NCBI GenBank assembly: GCA_041653835.1
Contig: JBAZEP010000002.1
Span: 25,557 to 89,556, forward strand
Origin: UBA10183 sp041653835
GTDB lineage: Bacteria > Omnitrophota > Gorgyraeia > Gorgyraeales > Gorgyraeaceae
Reading direction: 5' to 3'
Length of the DNA stretch: 64,000 nucleotides
The position numbers and the translations under genes are program-made. Positions 16,309-24,266 of the stretch are shown in pieces. The number at the start of each line of letters is the position of its first letter. Position 1 is the stretch's first letter. The notes under the pieces were generated by a model, which made no database searches, was not told where the DNA came from, and was given only the letters and a program-made list of their open reading frames with translations.

Positions 16309-16578
16309 TTATTGCAATTCTCCGACCAAAGACTCTACTGCCTCGGATATTAAATGCCATCTTTCCTGGCTGTGTATGGTATATTTCTGTTTCCTCTTCC
16401 ACCCGGTGTCCGACTTTTGCCATAAATACATGCATAGGCGCCTGTTACCCCATGATTCAACCAAGACAACCGCGGACCACCACCCAAAGCCTCTGCTTAT
16501 AGTCCTGTAATCGAGCACTTTAAGCGGGGGGCCTATAGGCAGCTTTTCTTCTTCATTGACCATTTTTTCGTCCGGCAT
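16309..16578 (-). CDS. Small protein of unknown function, Trp-rich
   Basis: 89 residues, soluble, not recognised. It has a glycine/tryptophan-rich core (SRGFGWWSAVVLVESW) followed by a strand-like stretch RRLCMYLWQK and a C-terminal helix (RWHLISEAVESLVGEL). The pattern of alternating hydrophobics suggests a small mixed beta-alpha fold. AGGAGG precedes the ATG at 16578, and the gene overlaps the zinc-ribbon membrane protein by 26 bp, so it is surely the tail of the TPR-ExbB-ExbD-TonB operon. No function is proposed. Confidence 0.6.
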   Translation of the reverse strand: MPDEKMVNEEEKLPIGPPLKVLDYRTISRGFGWWSAVVLVESWGNRRLCMYLWQKSDTGWKRKQKYTIHSQERWHLISEAVESLVGELQ

Positions 16579-16813
16579 GCGTATCCTCCTTTTTTTTGTT
16601 GTAACTTCCGCACCTGGGACATTGAGATATATTAGCGTGCCTGCTGTCTACATATACATAAGTGCATATGGAACATTGCCACAAAAAATTTCTTTCAGAA
16701 AAAAACCAGTCCGGCTCCTTTCTGCCCTTAAACGCGAGTATTGACAGCATAAGGCAGGTTGTCAAGATAAGATATAACGCAATTGCTAAAGAAAATTCAA
16801 CCTTTATCATCAC
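16553..16813 (-). CDS. Small membrane protein with zinc-ribbon motif
   Basis: 86 residues: a membrane helix at about 5-27 (FSLAIALYLILTTCLMLSIL) and a cytoplasmic tail with CSIC (about 47-50) and CPRC (about 65-68), the four cysteines of a rubredoxin-like zinc ribbon. It starts with ATGA overlap on the tonB stop and overlaps the next gene. The family is not recognised. The tight coupling suggests it serves the TonB-type complex, but this is inference only. Confidence 0.6.
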   Translation of the reverse strand: MMIKVEFSLAIALYLILTTCLMLSILAFKGRKEPDWFFSERNFLWQCSICTYVYVDSRHANISQCPRCGSYNKKKEDTHAGRKNGQ

Positions 16814-17451
16814 TTGAAGCTTACGCGCACAATCCCTTCTTGATTATCCTCCGCTTCGGGCGCAAATTGCCACTTTCTTATATATCTTACCGCTTCACGG
16901 TCTATTTCCGGAAAACCGCTGGAAATGACGCATTCCGCGTACTTGACAAAACCATCCCTCGATATCATAAATTTTACCGTAGAACTGAAATCGGAACTGA
17001 AATCGGAAGGAAGCGTCACAACTTTTCCCATATCAGGTTTATACACTATTACCCTGTCCCTGGCATCCCCTTTTATAAAAAAACCGGAAAAATCAACCCT
17101 GGCACTTTCTTTTCTGCGGTATATGTCTAAATTTAGCGGTTCGTAATTATCCTGCGGATAAAAAATGTCTTTTTTTTCCAGCCGTGTGTTTATAAAACCC
17201 GGTTCAACAGGTTCCGCTTTATTTATTTCATACGCAATAGAAGCGTTATCCGGCGTAAAAAGCTTTTTATTCCCGGGCGAGACATTTTCCAGGATGCCCC
17301 CCAGGAATGATATGGATCCGCCATATTCCTTTATGTTCCCGGCGGGCGCTACCGGATTAAATAAAAACATGCAAAAAAAGTGCCAAGACACTGAAATCAA
17401 TATCGCCGTATTAAGGGTGCGGTCCTTGAATATATCCATAAGAATTGTCAT
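16810..17451 (-). CDS. TonB-like energy transducer
   Basis: The ATG at 17451 overlaps the exbD stop (ATGA) and gives 213 residues; the frame is open upstream only within exbD. A membrane helix (NTAILISVSWHFFCMFLF, about 14-31) anchors a periplasmic linker and a C-terminal TonB domain (MISRDGFVKYAECVISSG, then REAVRYIRKWQFAP). TonB passes proton-motive energy from ExbB-ExbD to outer-membrane receptors. No TonB-dependent receptor is encoded here, so the partner is unknown. The linker is not proline-rich, unlike classical TonB. Confidence 0.8.
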   Translation of the reverse strand: MTILMDIFKDRTLNTAILISVSWHFFCMFLFNPVAPAGNIKEYGGSISFLGGILENVSPGNKKLFTPDNASIAYEINKAEPVEPGFINTRLEKKDIFYPQDNYEPLNLDIYRRKESARVDFSGFFIKGDARDRVIVYKPDMGKVVTLPSDFSSDFSSTVKFMISRDGFVKYAECVISSGFPEIDREAVRYIRKWQFAPEAEDNQEGIVRVSFK

Positions 17452-17843
17452 TCTATTTCCCTGTCCGTAGCTATATTGATCTCTTTTATGCCGATTTCCC
17501 TGCAAAAATCCCATATATTGACTATTTTGCTCAAACTTACATTCCTGTCCGCCTTTATCAATACAGGTCCTGCGACAGCGGTTTCGAGTTTACTTTTAAG
17601 TTCGAGGAGAGTCGCCGGCGTATCGTTCAGGTAAAACCTGTTATCCGACGTAACGGTAATGATCAGCGGGTTTTCTCCCACGACCCCGCTGGTAACCGCC
17701 CTCGGGAGGCTTATCTTTATGCCGGGCTGGGAAATAAATCCCGGGGTTAATAAAAAAAATATCAAAAGCAAAAATACGCAATTTATCAGAGGTACCATAT
17801 CCAGCCTGGTATCTCCTATATAAAGGCCGCTTTTGAATCTCAT
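17448..17843 (-). CDS. exbD: ExbD/TolR proton-channel protein
   Basis: 131 residues: a single membrane helix (MVPLINCVFLLLIFFLL) whose start holds the conserved Asp of the family (DTRLDMVPLINCVF), followed by a periplasmic domain ending in IKEINIATDRE. With ExbB it forms the proton-driven motor for the TonB-like protein. It overlaps exbB by four bases and tonB by four bases. The length is normal. Confidence 0.9.
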   Translation of the reverse strand: MRFKSGLYIGDTRLDMVPLINCVFLLLIFFLLTPGFISQPGIKISLPRAVTSGVVGENPLIITVTSDNRFYLNDTPATLLELKSKLETAVAGPVLIKADRNVSLSKIVNIWDFCREIGIKEINIATDREIE

Positions 17844-18469
17844 TTATACCCTTCTATTCTTTGCGATAATATGTTTATAAGCTCGGCCGCGCTGCGCTCC
17901 ATTTCAATTGTAAAATCCTGGACCCTGGACGCCAGATAATGATAGGCGGTTATGGTTGGGATAGCTACGATAAGCCCCGCGGCGGTTGTTAAAAGCGCTG
18001 TCCATACGCCGCCTGCCAGGTCCAAAGTCCCGACAGGATTGGACGCGGCTGCTTTCAGCTGTATGATATTGAAAACCTTGATCATGCCGATAACCGTGCC
18101 CAATATACCCAGTAACGGCGATATATGCGCTATAGCGGCTAAAGTCTTTATATGTTTTTCAAGGCCCGGGATTTCCTGATGGCCCGCGTCTTCTATTGCT
18201 TCCCTGATCTCCTGCCTGGGCCTGTCATATTTCAATATCCCGGCCTTTATCACCCGGGCAGTCGGACCGGGTGTATCCTCGCATATCTTGACAGCTTCGG
18301 CGATCTTGTTATATTTCAACGCGCCTTCTATATTATTCATAAAAGCCGCGCTATCTATCTTTATCCTGTAAAAATAGCTGATCCTCTCTATGACTATAGC
18401 CAGGGCTATTACGGAACACAATATAATAGGGTACATCACCGCCCCGCCTTTTTGTATGATATCGAACAT
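17840..18469 (-). CDS. exbB: ExbB/TolQ/MotA family proton channel
   Basis: 209 residues with three membrane helices (about 9-30, 105-130 and 148-170). The conserved block HISPLLGILGTVIGMI, followed by LAGGVWTALLTTAAGLIVAIP, is the family signature, including the small-residue helix lining the proton path. It follows the TPR gene by 49 bp and overlaps exbD. Short A/T-rich direct repeats (TTTAAACTT type) fill the gap upstream. The complex could serve TonB-type uptake or a Tol-like or gliding-type motor. Confidence 0.9.
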   Translation of the reverse strand: MFDIIQKGGAVMYPIILCSVIALAIVIERISYFYRIKIDSAAFMNNIEGALKYNKIAEAVKICEDTPGPTARVIKAGILKYDRPRQEIREAIEDAGHQEIPGLEKHIKTLAAIAHISPLLGILGTVIGMIKVFNIIQLKAAASNPVGTLDLAGGVWTALLTTAAGLIVAIPTITAYHYLASRVQDFTIEMERSAAELINILSQRIEGYK

Positions 18470-18518
18470 CTTACGCTCCTTTTAACTTTAAACTTCAAAC
18501 CTTAAACTTTAAAGCACC

Positions 18519-20969
18519 TTATCTATTCTCTTCTATTTTCCTGAGCCTTTCCTTCGCGAGCGCCGACTCTTTTACGTCCATCTCGGATATCTTTCTATAC
18601 ATTTTTCCAGCCTCTTCCATTTTACCCTGCTTTTCCATCAATTCGGCGCACAGGAGAAAAGCGTTCGCGACTATCTCGGTGGAATCCGGATATATGTACC
18701 CGACTTTCATATATTCCGCGATAGCGTTATCTACATCCCCGGATTCTTCATAAAGCCGGCCTATGGTAAGCTGGATACCGGCGTTAAAATCCCCCCGCCT
18801 GTCATCCAGGGAATTTTTATAATACCCAATAGCTTCCTGGATGTTGCCTTCTTTTTTCATGATATCCCCGAGATATTTGAAAGCCACTTTTACAAAATCA
18901 GTATCCTTGTAGTCCTCCAAGAATTTTAAAAGCCTGGCTTTAGCTTCGCCATAATCTTTCTTTTTCATTAAAATATCCGCGATCTTAAGCTCTGCCGCGG
19001 GAATAAGATCGCTGCCGCTATAAACCATTTTAAGGTTTTCGAGATAGGCCGCGCTTTTATCCAGTTCGCCTTTTTCATAAAAAATTATCGCGGTCCTGTA
19101 GACCGCGTCATCGCTGAGAGAATCTTCCGGGGACTCCTTGACCAGATTATCGAAATACTTTTCCGCTTTGTCAAAATCCTTTCTGTTAGCATAATACTCG
19201 CCCAGCCAGAACTTTACTTCTCCTGTCAATTCATCCTGGGGATACCGGGTTATATAGTCTTCGAATTGGTTAAGGGCTTTCTTATTATCCCCCATCCTGT
19301 AATAGCACCATCCTATTTCATATAACGCGCGTTTGGCAAGCTGGGTGCCGGACCTGTTTGACGCTATGCCCTGGAACACCTCTATCGCCTGTTTATATTC
19401 GGAGATGTTATAAAAAGCCCCTGCCATCTGGAACTCGGCGTCATCCCTGTATTTTGTATTCTTGAACTTTTCAAGGAATGCCCTGAATTCACGGGCGGCG
19501 TCCTGAAAAGAGCCTTTCTTGAAATATGACGCCGCTACGCCGTAAGACGCGTCTTCGGCGTACCTGGAAGAGGGGTAATTTTTCAACAAACTGCCGAAAG
19601 CCAGTATCGCGCCTTCGTAACGTTCTGATTTGAATTGTATCCTGCCTATCTGGTATTGGGCATAATCCACATAACCGAATACGGCGTCGGGATTGACACT
19701 GGCCTCTTTTAAAACCATGTCATAAGCTTCCGACGCTTTTTCCAGCTGATTCAGCTGGAAATACGCGTCCCCCAGCCTGCAATACGAGCTTATCCTGTAA
19801 ATATCATCATTTGTTGTCTTGATGACCCTGCTGAACTCCTCTATCGCGTCATTATACCTGCCTGTTTTAAAATACAGCCAGCCGAGATTATACCTCATAT
19901 CATCGGCATAGCCGGCGGGAGGGAATTTGTTTATTCCGTCTTTCAGCACCTCTATGCCGTCCTCGTATAAACCAAGATTATAAAGCGCTTCGGATTTGCC
20001 GAGATATGCTTTCATTATTAAGGCGCTTTTGGGAAATTTTTCTATAATCTCGCTGAAACATTTTAAAGCGTCGTCAAATTTTTTCATTTTCATAAACGCC
20101 TGGGCCTTGCCTTCGAGCGCGGAATCCATGACATCGTAACTCTTTTTGAAATTCCCCAGACGGTCGAATTCCCTGGCAGCGTCCTCATACCGCTCTAATT
20201 TCATATAGCTCCACGCCATGTCGTATATAGCGTAAAAATCTATGTCATCCTCCGGAGCGATCTCGAGCGCTTTCTTGAACGCCTCCAGCGCGGCCTTGTA
20301 GTCATTCTGGTAATAATGGTTTTCACCGGTATAAAAATAAGCGAGTTTGGCTTTTTTTATGTCTTTGGTCCTGGCGATGAGCCCCGCTAATCTTTCCCTG
20401 GATTCGTCGTATTTCTTAAGCCGGTAGAGTGTCTCCCCTATCTTCAATTCGGCATCTTCTTTTAATTCGTTCGCGGGATATTCGGATATAAAGGCTGAAA
20501 ATTTATTGATAGAATCCTGGTATTTTTTTTCTTCGTAGAGCGACCGCGCGTACGCGTATTTAACGTAAGGCGTGTAATTCGATTTTGGAAATTCCGCGAG
20601 AATGGAATCGTATATCTCCCTGGCCTTCTCGAAATCCCCGGTCCTGGAATATATCTCCGATTTCCAGTACATCGCCTCGTCCTTGGGCCCTGTCCACCCG
20701 GCGGAGTTTATCACGGCGTCCAGTTCTTTCATCGCGTCGGTGAACCTGTTAAGATACACATAGGACTCTCCCAGCAAAAGCCGCGCGTTATAAACATCCG
20801 TGTCAAAGGGATTTTCGGATAAAAATTTTTCGAACGCCTTGGCGGCTATTTCATAAAATCCGTCCTGGAAGGATTTCTTAGCCAGGCTGAGATCGGAATT
20901 TTCCCCGTATCCGGCCCCTGCCATCAATATGACAGCTATAATAATAAATATATATTTAATACATCTCAT
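18519..20969 (-). CDS. Large periplasmic TPR protein, operon head of ExbB-ExbD-TonB
   Basis: I take the ATG at 20969 (MRCIKYIFIIIAVILMAGAGYGEN, a clear Sec signal) giving 816 residues. The open frame continues upstream to 21122, but that part runs through a palindromic element and lies beyond a consensus promoter ending only 11 bp before this ATG. The mature protein is almost entirely TPR/Sel1-like units (about 20), such as YEIAAKAFEKFLSENPFDTD and AEDASYGVAASYFKKG, like BamD/YbgF-type proteins. Such TPR-ExbB-ExbD-TonB sets occur in Gram-negative phyla and the TPR protein probably docks in the periplasm. Confidence 0.8.
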   Translation of the reverse strand: MRCIKYIFIIIAVILMAGAGYGENSDLSLAKKSFQDGFYEIAAKAFEKFLSENPFDTDVYNARLLLGESYVYLNRFTDAMKELDAVINSAGWTGPKDEAMYWKSEIYSRTGDFEKAREIYDSILAEFPKSNYTPYVKYAYARSLYEEKKYQDSINKFSAFISEYPANELKEDAELKIGETLYRLKKYDESRERLAGLIARTKDIKKAKLAYFYTGENHYYQNDYKAALEAFKKALEIAPEDDIDFYAIYDMAWSYMKLERYEDAAREFDRLGNFKKSYDVMDSALEGKAQAFMKMKKFDDALKCFSEIIEKFPKSALIMKAYLGKSEALYNLGLYEDGIEVLKDGINKFPPAGYADDMRYNLGWLYFKTGRYNDAIEEFSRVIKTTNDDIYRISSYCRLGDAYFQLNQLEKASEAYDMVLKEASVNPDAVFGYVDYAQYQIGRIQFKSERYEGAILAFGSLLKNYPSSRYAEDASYGVAASYFKKGSFQDAAREFRAFLEKFKNTKYRDDAEFQMAGAFYNISEYKQAIEVFQGIASNRSGTQLAKRALYEIGWCYYRMGDNKKALNQFEDYITRYPQDELTGEVKFWLGEYYANRKDFDKAEKYFDNLVKESPEDSLSDDAVYRTAIIFYEKGELDKSAAYLENLKMVYSGSDLIPAAELKIADILMKKKDYGEAKARLLKFLEDYKDTDFVKVAFKYLGDIMKKEGNIQEAIGYYKNSLDDRRGDFNAGIQLTIGRLYEESGDVDNAIAEYMKVGYIYPDSTEIVANAFLLCAELMEKQGKMEEAGKMYRKISEMDVKESALAKERLRKIEENR

Positions 20970-20979
20970 CTTGATTATA

Positions 20980-21008
20980 AATATAGCATTGAGCGGCTTA
21001 ATGTTCAA
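20980..21008 (-). promoter_or_regulatory. Promoter of the TPR-ExbB-ExbD-TonB operon
   Basis: TTGAAC (21003-21008) and TATATT (20980-20985) are 17 bp apart on the minus strand. Transcription would begin about four bases before the ATG at 20969, and no ribosome site is present, so the mRNA may be nearly leaderless. This position is the main reason for choosing that start. Confidence 0.65.
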
Positions 21009-21036
21009 GAGAAAAGTGAAAATATACAAATTCTCT

Positions 21037-21188
21037 TTTCCGGCTGGCAGGCTTTCGAAAAGACGCTTGACCGCCCCAGCGTGGCGGTCTACGCTCAGTG
21101 TTTCTTCTCGCTCGTCCGCCACAAAACGATGGCGGACACCATGCCCGCTCGAAGAAACAATGCTTTTCTCAAACCTGCCAGCCGGAAA
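21037..21188. repeat. Complex palindromic element B
   Basis: A perfect 15-bp outer stem, 21037-21051 with 21174-21188, encloses GAAAAG/CTTTTC (21057-21062/21163-21168), an inner hairpin GACCGCC/GGCGGTC (21069-21075/21083-21089), a 9-bp stem 21099-21107/21151-21159 and an 8-bp hairpin GTCCGCCA/TGGCGGAC (21114-21121/21130-21137). The drawing is a branched cruciform. It stands 22 bp from element A copy 2; together they fill most of 20970-21424, where I see no gene. Confidence 0.75.
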
Positions 21189-21210
21189 TAGCTACAGCTT
21201 TACAGTATAT

Positions 21211-21422
21211 TATATGTCTCTGAGCCAGGTTGGGACATAAGGCACATTAGAAAAATTTCGGCATAATTTATTTTTTATTCTGCTAAGTGCGCAAGGAATT
21301 ACGGCGAAGTTTTTATACCGTCAAGACTGCCTTCGGTATAAAAAATGAGCCGTAAACCGTAGCGCACGGCGAAATTATTTCAGTGCCGAATGGCCCCAAC
21401 CTGGCTCAATTAGAAACATATA
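21211..21422. repeat. Structured palindromic element A, copy 2
   Basis: Reverse orientation relative to copy 1. Outer arms TATATGT/ACATATA, then a perfect 14-bp stem 21221-21234/21395-21408 whose sequence is unrelated to copy 1. The inner stems correspond one to one: TTCGGCA/TGCCGAA (21257-21263/21384-21390), GTGCGC/GCGCAC (21287-21292/21362-21367), TTACGGC/GCCGTAA (21299-21305/21349-21355) and an 11-bp stem 21310-21320/21334-21344. The last stem has a C-G pair where copy 1 has T-A. The 13-base loop differs by one base. Confidence 0.85.
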
Positions 21423-21424
21423 CA

Positions 21425-24211
21425 TTAAAGATATTCTTTTAGATATTGTCCAGTAGACGATGACGGGATTTTTACTATCTCTTCGGGCGTGCCTGAGGCT
21501 GTTATTTTTCCGCCTTCATCTCCGCCTCCCGGCCCCAGGTCTATTATATAGTCCGCGGACTTGATAACATCCAGGTTATGCTCTATTATCAAAACGCTGT
21601 TTCCCCCCTCCACAAGCGCGTGCAATACTCTGAGGAGTCTGTCTATGTCGGCGAAGTGCAGACCTGTGGTAGGCTCATCCAGTATATACAGGGTTTTGCC
21701 GGTGCCTATCTTGCTTAGTTCAGAGGCAAGTTTTACCCTTTGCGCTTCGCCTCCGGAAAGAGTGGTAGCGGATTGCCCGAGCTCCACATACCCGAGGCCT
21801 ACATCGTAAAGCGTCTTTAATTTCTGATATATCTGCGGGATATTCTTAAAAAGCTCCATTCCGTCTTCCACGGTCATTTCCAGCACATCCGCTATAGATT
21901 TTCCTTTATAGAGGACCTGCAGGGTCTCGTGGTTATACCGTTTCCCGGCGCATACCTCGCACGCCACAAAGACATCCGGCAGGAAATGCATTTCTATCTG
22001 TTTTATCCCGTCTCCCTGGCATGCCTCGCACCTGCCTCCTTTTACGTTGAAGCTGAAACGCCCGGGCTTATACCCTCTCATCCTGGACTCGGGGAGCCTC
22101 GCGAATATGTCCCTGATAAAAGAAAATACCCCGGTGTACGTAACCGGATTTGAACGCGGTGTCCTGCCTATAGGCGATTGGTCAACGACTATAACTTTAT
22201 CTATCTGCTCCGCGCCTTCAATAGCATCGTGGCTTCCGGGTTTTTCTTTTGACCCGTAAAGTTTTTTCGCGAGCGCATTGTACAGGATATCATCAACCAT
22301 CGTGCTTTTGCCGGAACCGGACACCCCTGTAATGCACACAAAAAGCCCGAGAGGTATCGCGATATCTATATTTTTAAGGTTATGCTCCCTGGCATTTCTT
22401 ATGACAATAGATCTGCTTTTTACGGCTTTCCGTCTTTTCTTTGGGATACTTATCTTTAAATCCTTTCTCAGATAACTGCCGGTAAGAGATTCTTTGGAGC
22501 CGATAATATCCTCTATCTTTCCTTTGGCGACTATGTACCCGCCGTGCTTTCCGGCCCCGGGGCCAAGGTCAACTATATAATCCGCGCTCCTTATCGTAGC
22601 CTCGTCATGCTCGACAACCACCAGTGTATTGCCGAGATCTCTCAATGCCTTAAGGGTATCAAGAAGCTTGGCATTATCTTTCTGGTGAAGCCCTATGCTC
22701 GGTTCATCCAGGACATAAAGCACGCCTGTAAGCCCCGCGCCTATCTGCGTCGCCAGCCTTATCCTCTGCGCCTCTCCGCCCGACAGGGTCGAACTGACCC
22801 TGTCCAGCGTAAGATAATCGAGGCCTACATTAGCCATAAATCCTAACCGTTCTTTTATTTCTTTCAATATCTGATGCGCTATCTTCTCCTGCGTATCCGT
22901 AAGTTTTATGCCGGAAAAAAACCTAGCGGCATCCCTGACCGAAAAACTTGAAACATCGCTTATAGATATATCGTTTATCTTTATAGAGAGCGCCTCTGGT
23001 CTCAGCCTTTTCCCTTTGCACTCAGGGCATACGGAAATAGTCGTGTATTTATTTATCTCCGCCCTCATGAATTCACTGTCCGTGTCTTTCAGCCTCCTTA
23101 ATAAATTAGGCACAACACCCTCGAAATGAACCCCTTGCTCTTTTCTGCTCGAACCAAAAAGTATGACATCCCTTATCTTTTTTGGGATATTATTAAAAGG
23201 CGTATCTATATCAAATCCGTATTCCTGGCCCAGTTTTCTCAAAAGCCTTCTGTAATGAAGTATTATCCTCATGCCTCCGACGCGCCACGGCCTTATGGCT
23301 TCCCTTAAAGATTTTGTTTTATCCGGGATGACGGCGTCGGGATCTATATCCATTATCGTGCCTAATCCCGCACACGCCTGGCACGCCCCGTACGGACTGT
23401 TGAAGGAGAACATCCTTGGCTCTATCTCTTCATAACTTACCCCGCATTCCGGGCAGGAATATAATTCGCTGAAAAGCTCGTCTTCTTTGGTATCGAGCAT
23501 GGAAGCAAGCATCAGGCCTTTTCCGGCTTTCAGCGCCGTCTCGACAGAATCAGCCAGCCTTTCCCTGACGCCTTTCTCGATCACCACCCTGTCCACCACG
23601 ACCTCTATATTGTGGTTTTTGTATTTATCCAATTTTATCTTCTCGTCCAATGAGATTATGGCTCCGTCCAGCCTTATCCTCGCGAAACCCTGTTTTTTCA
23701 GCTCGCTGAACAGGCTGAGATATTCGCCCTTTCTGCCCCTTACCACAGGCGCGAGTATTAATATGGACGAACCCGCGGGATACCTCAAGAGCCTGTCTAT
23801 TATCTCATCCTGGCTCTGTCGTTTTATTTCCCGTCCGCATTTATAACAATAAGGTTTTCCGGCGCGGGCAAAAAGGAGCCTCAGGTAATCATATATCTCC
23901 GTGGTTGTCCCGACCGTGGAACGGGGGTTGCCTCCGGCCTTCCTCTGCTCAATAGAGATAGCCGGGGATAAACCTTCTATGTGTTCCACGTTGGGCTTTT
24001 CGAGCTGTTCCAGGAACTGCCTCGCGTAAGCGGACAAACTCTCGACATACCTGCGCTGGCCCTCGGCGTATATCGTATCAAAGGCAAGCGAAGATTTTCC
24101 CGATCCGCTCAAGCCGGTAATTACCACCAGCTTATTCCTCGGTATCTCAAGATTTATATTCTTGAGATTATGTTCCTTTGCCCCGAATATCTTAATAAAC
24201 CCTTCTTCCAT
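21425..24211 (-). CDS. uvrA: Excinuclease ABC subunit A (UvrA)
   Basis: 928 residues, normal for UvrA, the damage-sensing ATPase of nucleotide excision repair that loads UvrB. Two ABC modules are complete: Walker A GLSGSGKSSLAFD near residue 35 and GVSGSGKSTMVDD in the second half; signature LSGGEAQRIRLA and LSGGEAQRVKLA; Walker B with VLDEPSIGL and ILDEPTTGL. Zinc fingers appear as CPECGV...CQACAG and CEACQGDG...CEVCAG. The start MEEGFIKIFGAKEHNLKN is typical and preceded by AGGAGAAGG. It ends three bases from element A copy 2. Confidence 0.97.
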   Translation of the reverse strand: MEEGFIKIFGAKEHNLKNINLEIPRNKLVVITGLSGSGKSSLAFDTIYAEGQRRYVESLSAYARQFLEQLEKPNVEHIEGLSPAISIEQRKAGGNPRSTVGTTTEIYDYLRLLFARAGKPYCYKCGREIKRQSQDEIIDRLLRYPAGSSILILAPVVRGRKGEYLSLFSELKKQGFARIRLDGAIISLDEKIKLDKYKNHNIEVVVDRVVIEKGVRERLADSVETALKAGKGLMLASMLDTKEDELFSELYSCPECGVSYEEIEPRMFSFNSPYGACQACAGLGTIMDIDPDAVIPDKTKSLREAIRPWRVGGMRIILHYRRLLRKLGQEYGFDIDTPFNNIPKKIRDVILFGSSRKEQGVHFEGVVPNLLRRLKDTDSEFMRAEINKYTTISVCPECKGKRLRPEALSIKINDISISDVSSFSVRDAARFFSGIKLTDTQEKIAHQILKEIKERLGFMANVGLDYLTLDRVSSTLSGGEAQRIRLATQIGAGLTGVLYVLDEPSIGLHQKDNAKLLDTLKALRDLGNTLVVVEHDEATIRSADYIVDLGPGAGKHGGYIVAKGKIEDIIGSKESLTGSYLRKDLKISIPKKRRKAVKSRSIVIRNAREHNLKNIDIAIPLGLFVCITGVSGSGKSTMVDDILYNALAKKLYGSKEKPGSHDAIEGAEQIDKVIVVDQSPIGRTPRSNPVTYTGVFSFIRDIFARLPESRMRGYKPGRFSFNVKGGRCEACQGDGIKQIEMHFLPDVFVACEVCAGKRYNHETLQVLYKGKSIADVLEMTVEDGMELFKNIPQIYQKLKTLYDVGLGYVELGQSATTLSGGEAQRVKLASELSKIGTGKTLYILDEPTTGLHFADIDRLLRVLHALVEGGNSVLIIEHNLDVIKSADYIIDLGPGGGDEGGKITASGTPEEIVKIPSSSTGQYLKEYL

Positions 24212-24238
24212 TACCTTCTCCTCTAATGTTACATTTCA

Positions 24239-24266
24239 GTAGGGGCACGGCATGCCGTGCCCCTAC
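24239..24266. repeat. Perfect 28-bp palindrome between M20 peptidase and uvrA
   Basis: GTAGGGGCACGGCA is followed directly by its exact reverse complement, so there is no loop. It overlaps the stop codon of the peptidase gene. Next to it (24222-24235) is CTAATGTTACATTT, identical to one arm of the palindrome at 49285-49323. No U-run follows on the minus strand, so it is not a standard terminator. Confidence 0.75.

Noticed and set aside
20970..21122. Upstream extension of the TPR protein by 51 residues (start MADEREETLS)
   Set aside because: It runs through palindromic element B and over the promoter at 20980-21008; the ATG at 20969 begins a clear signal peptide.
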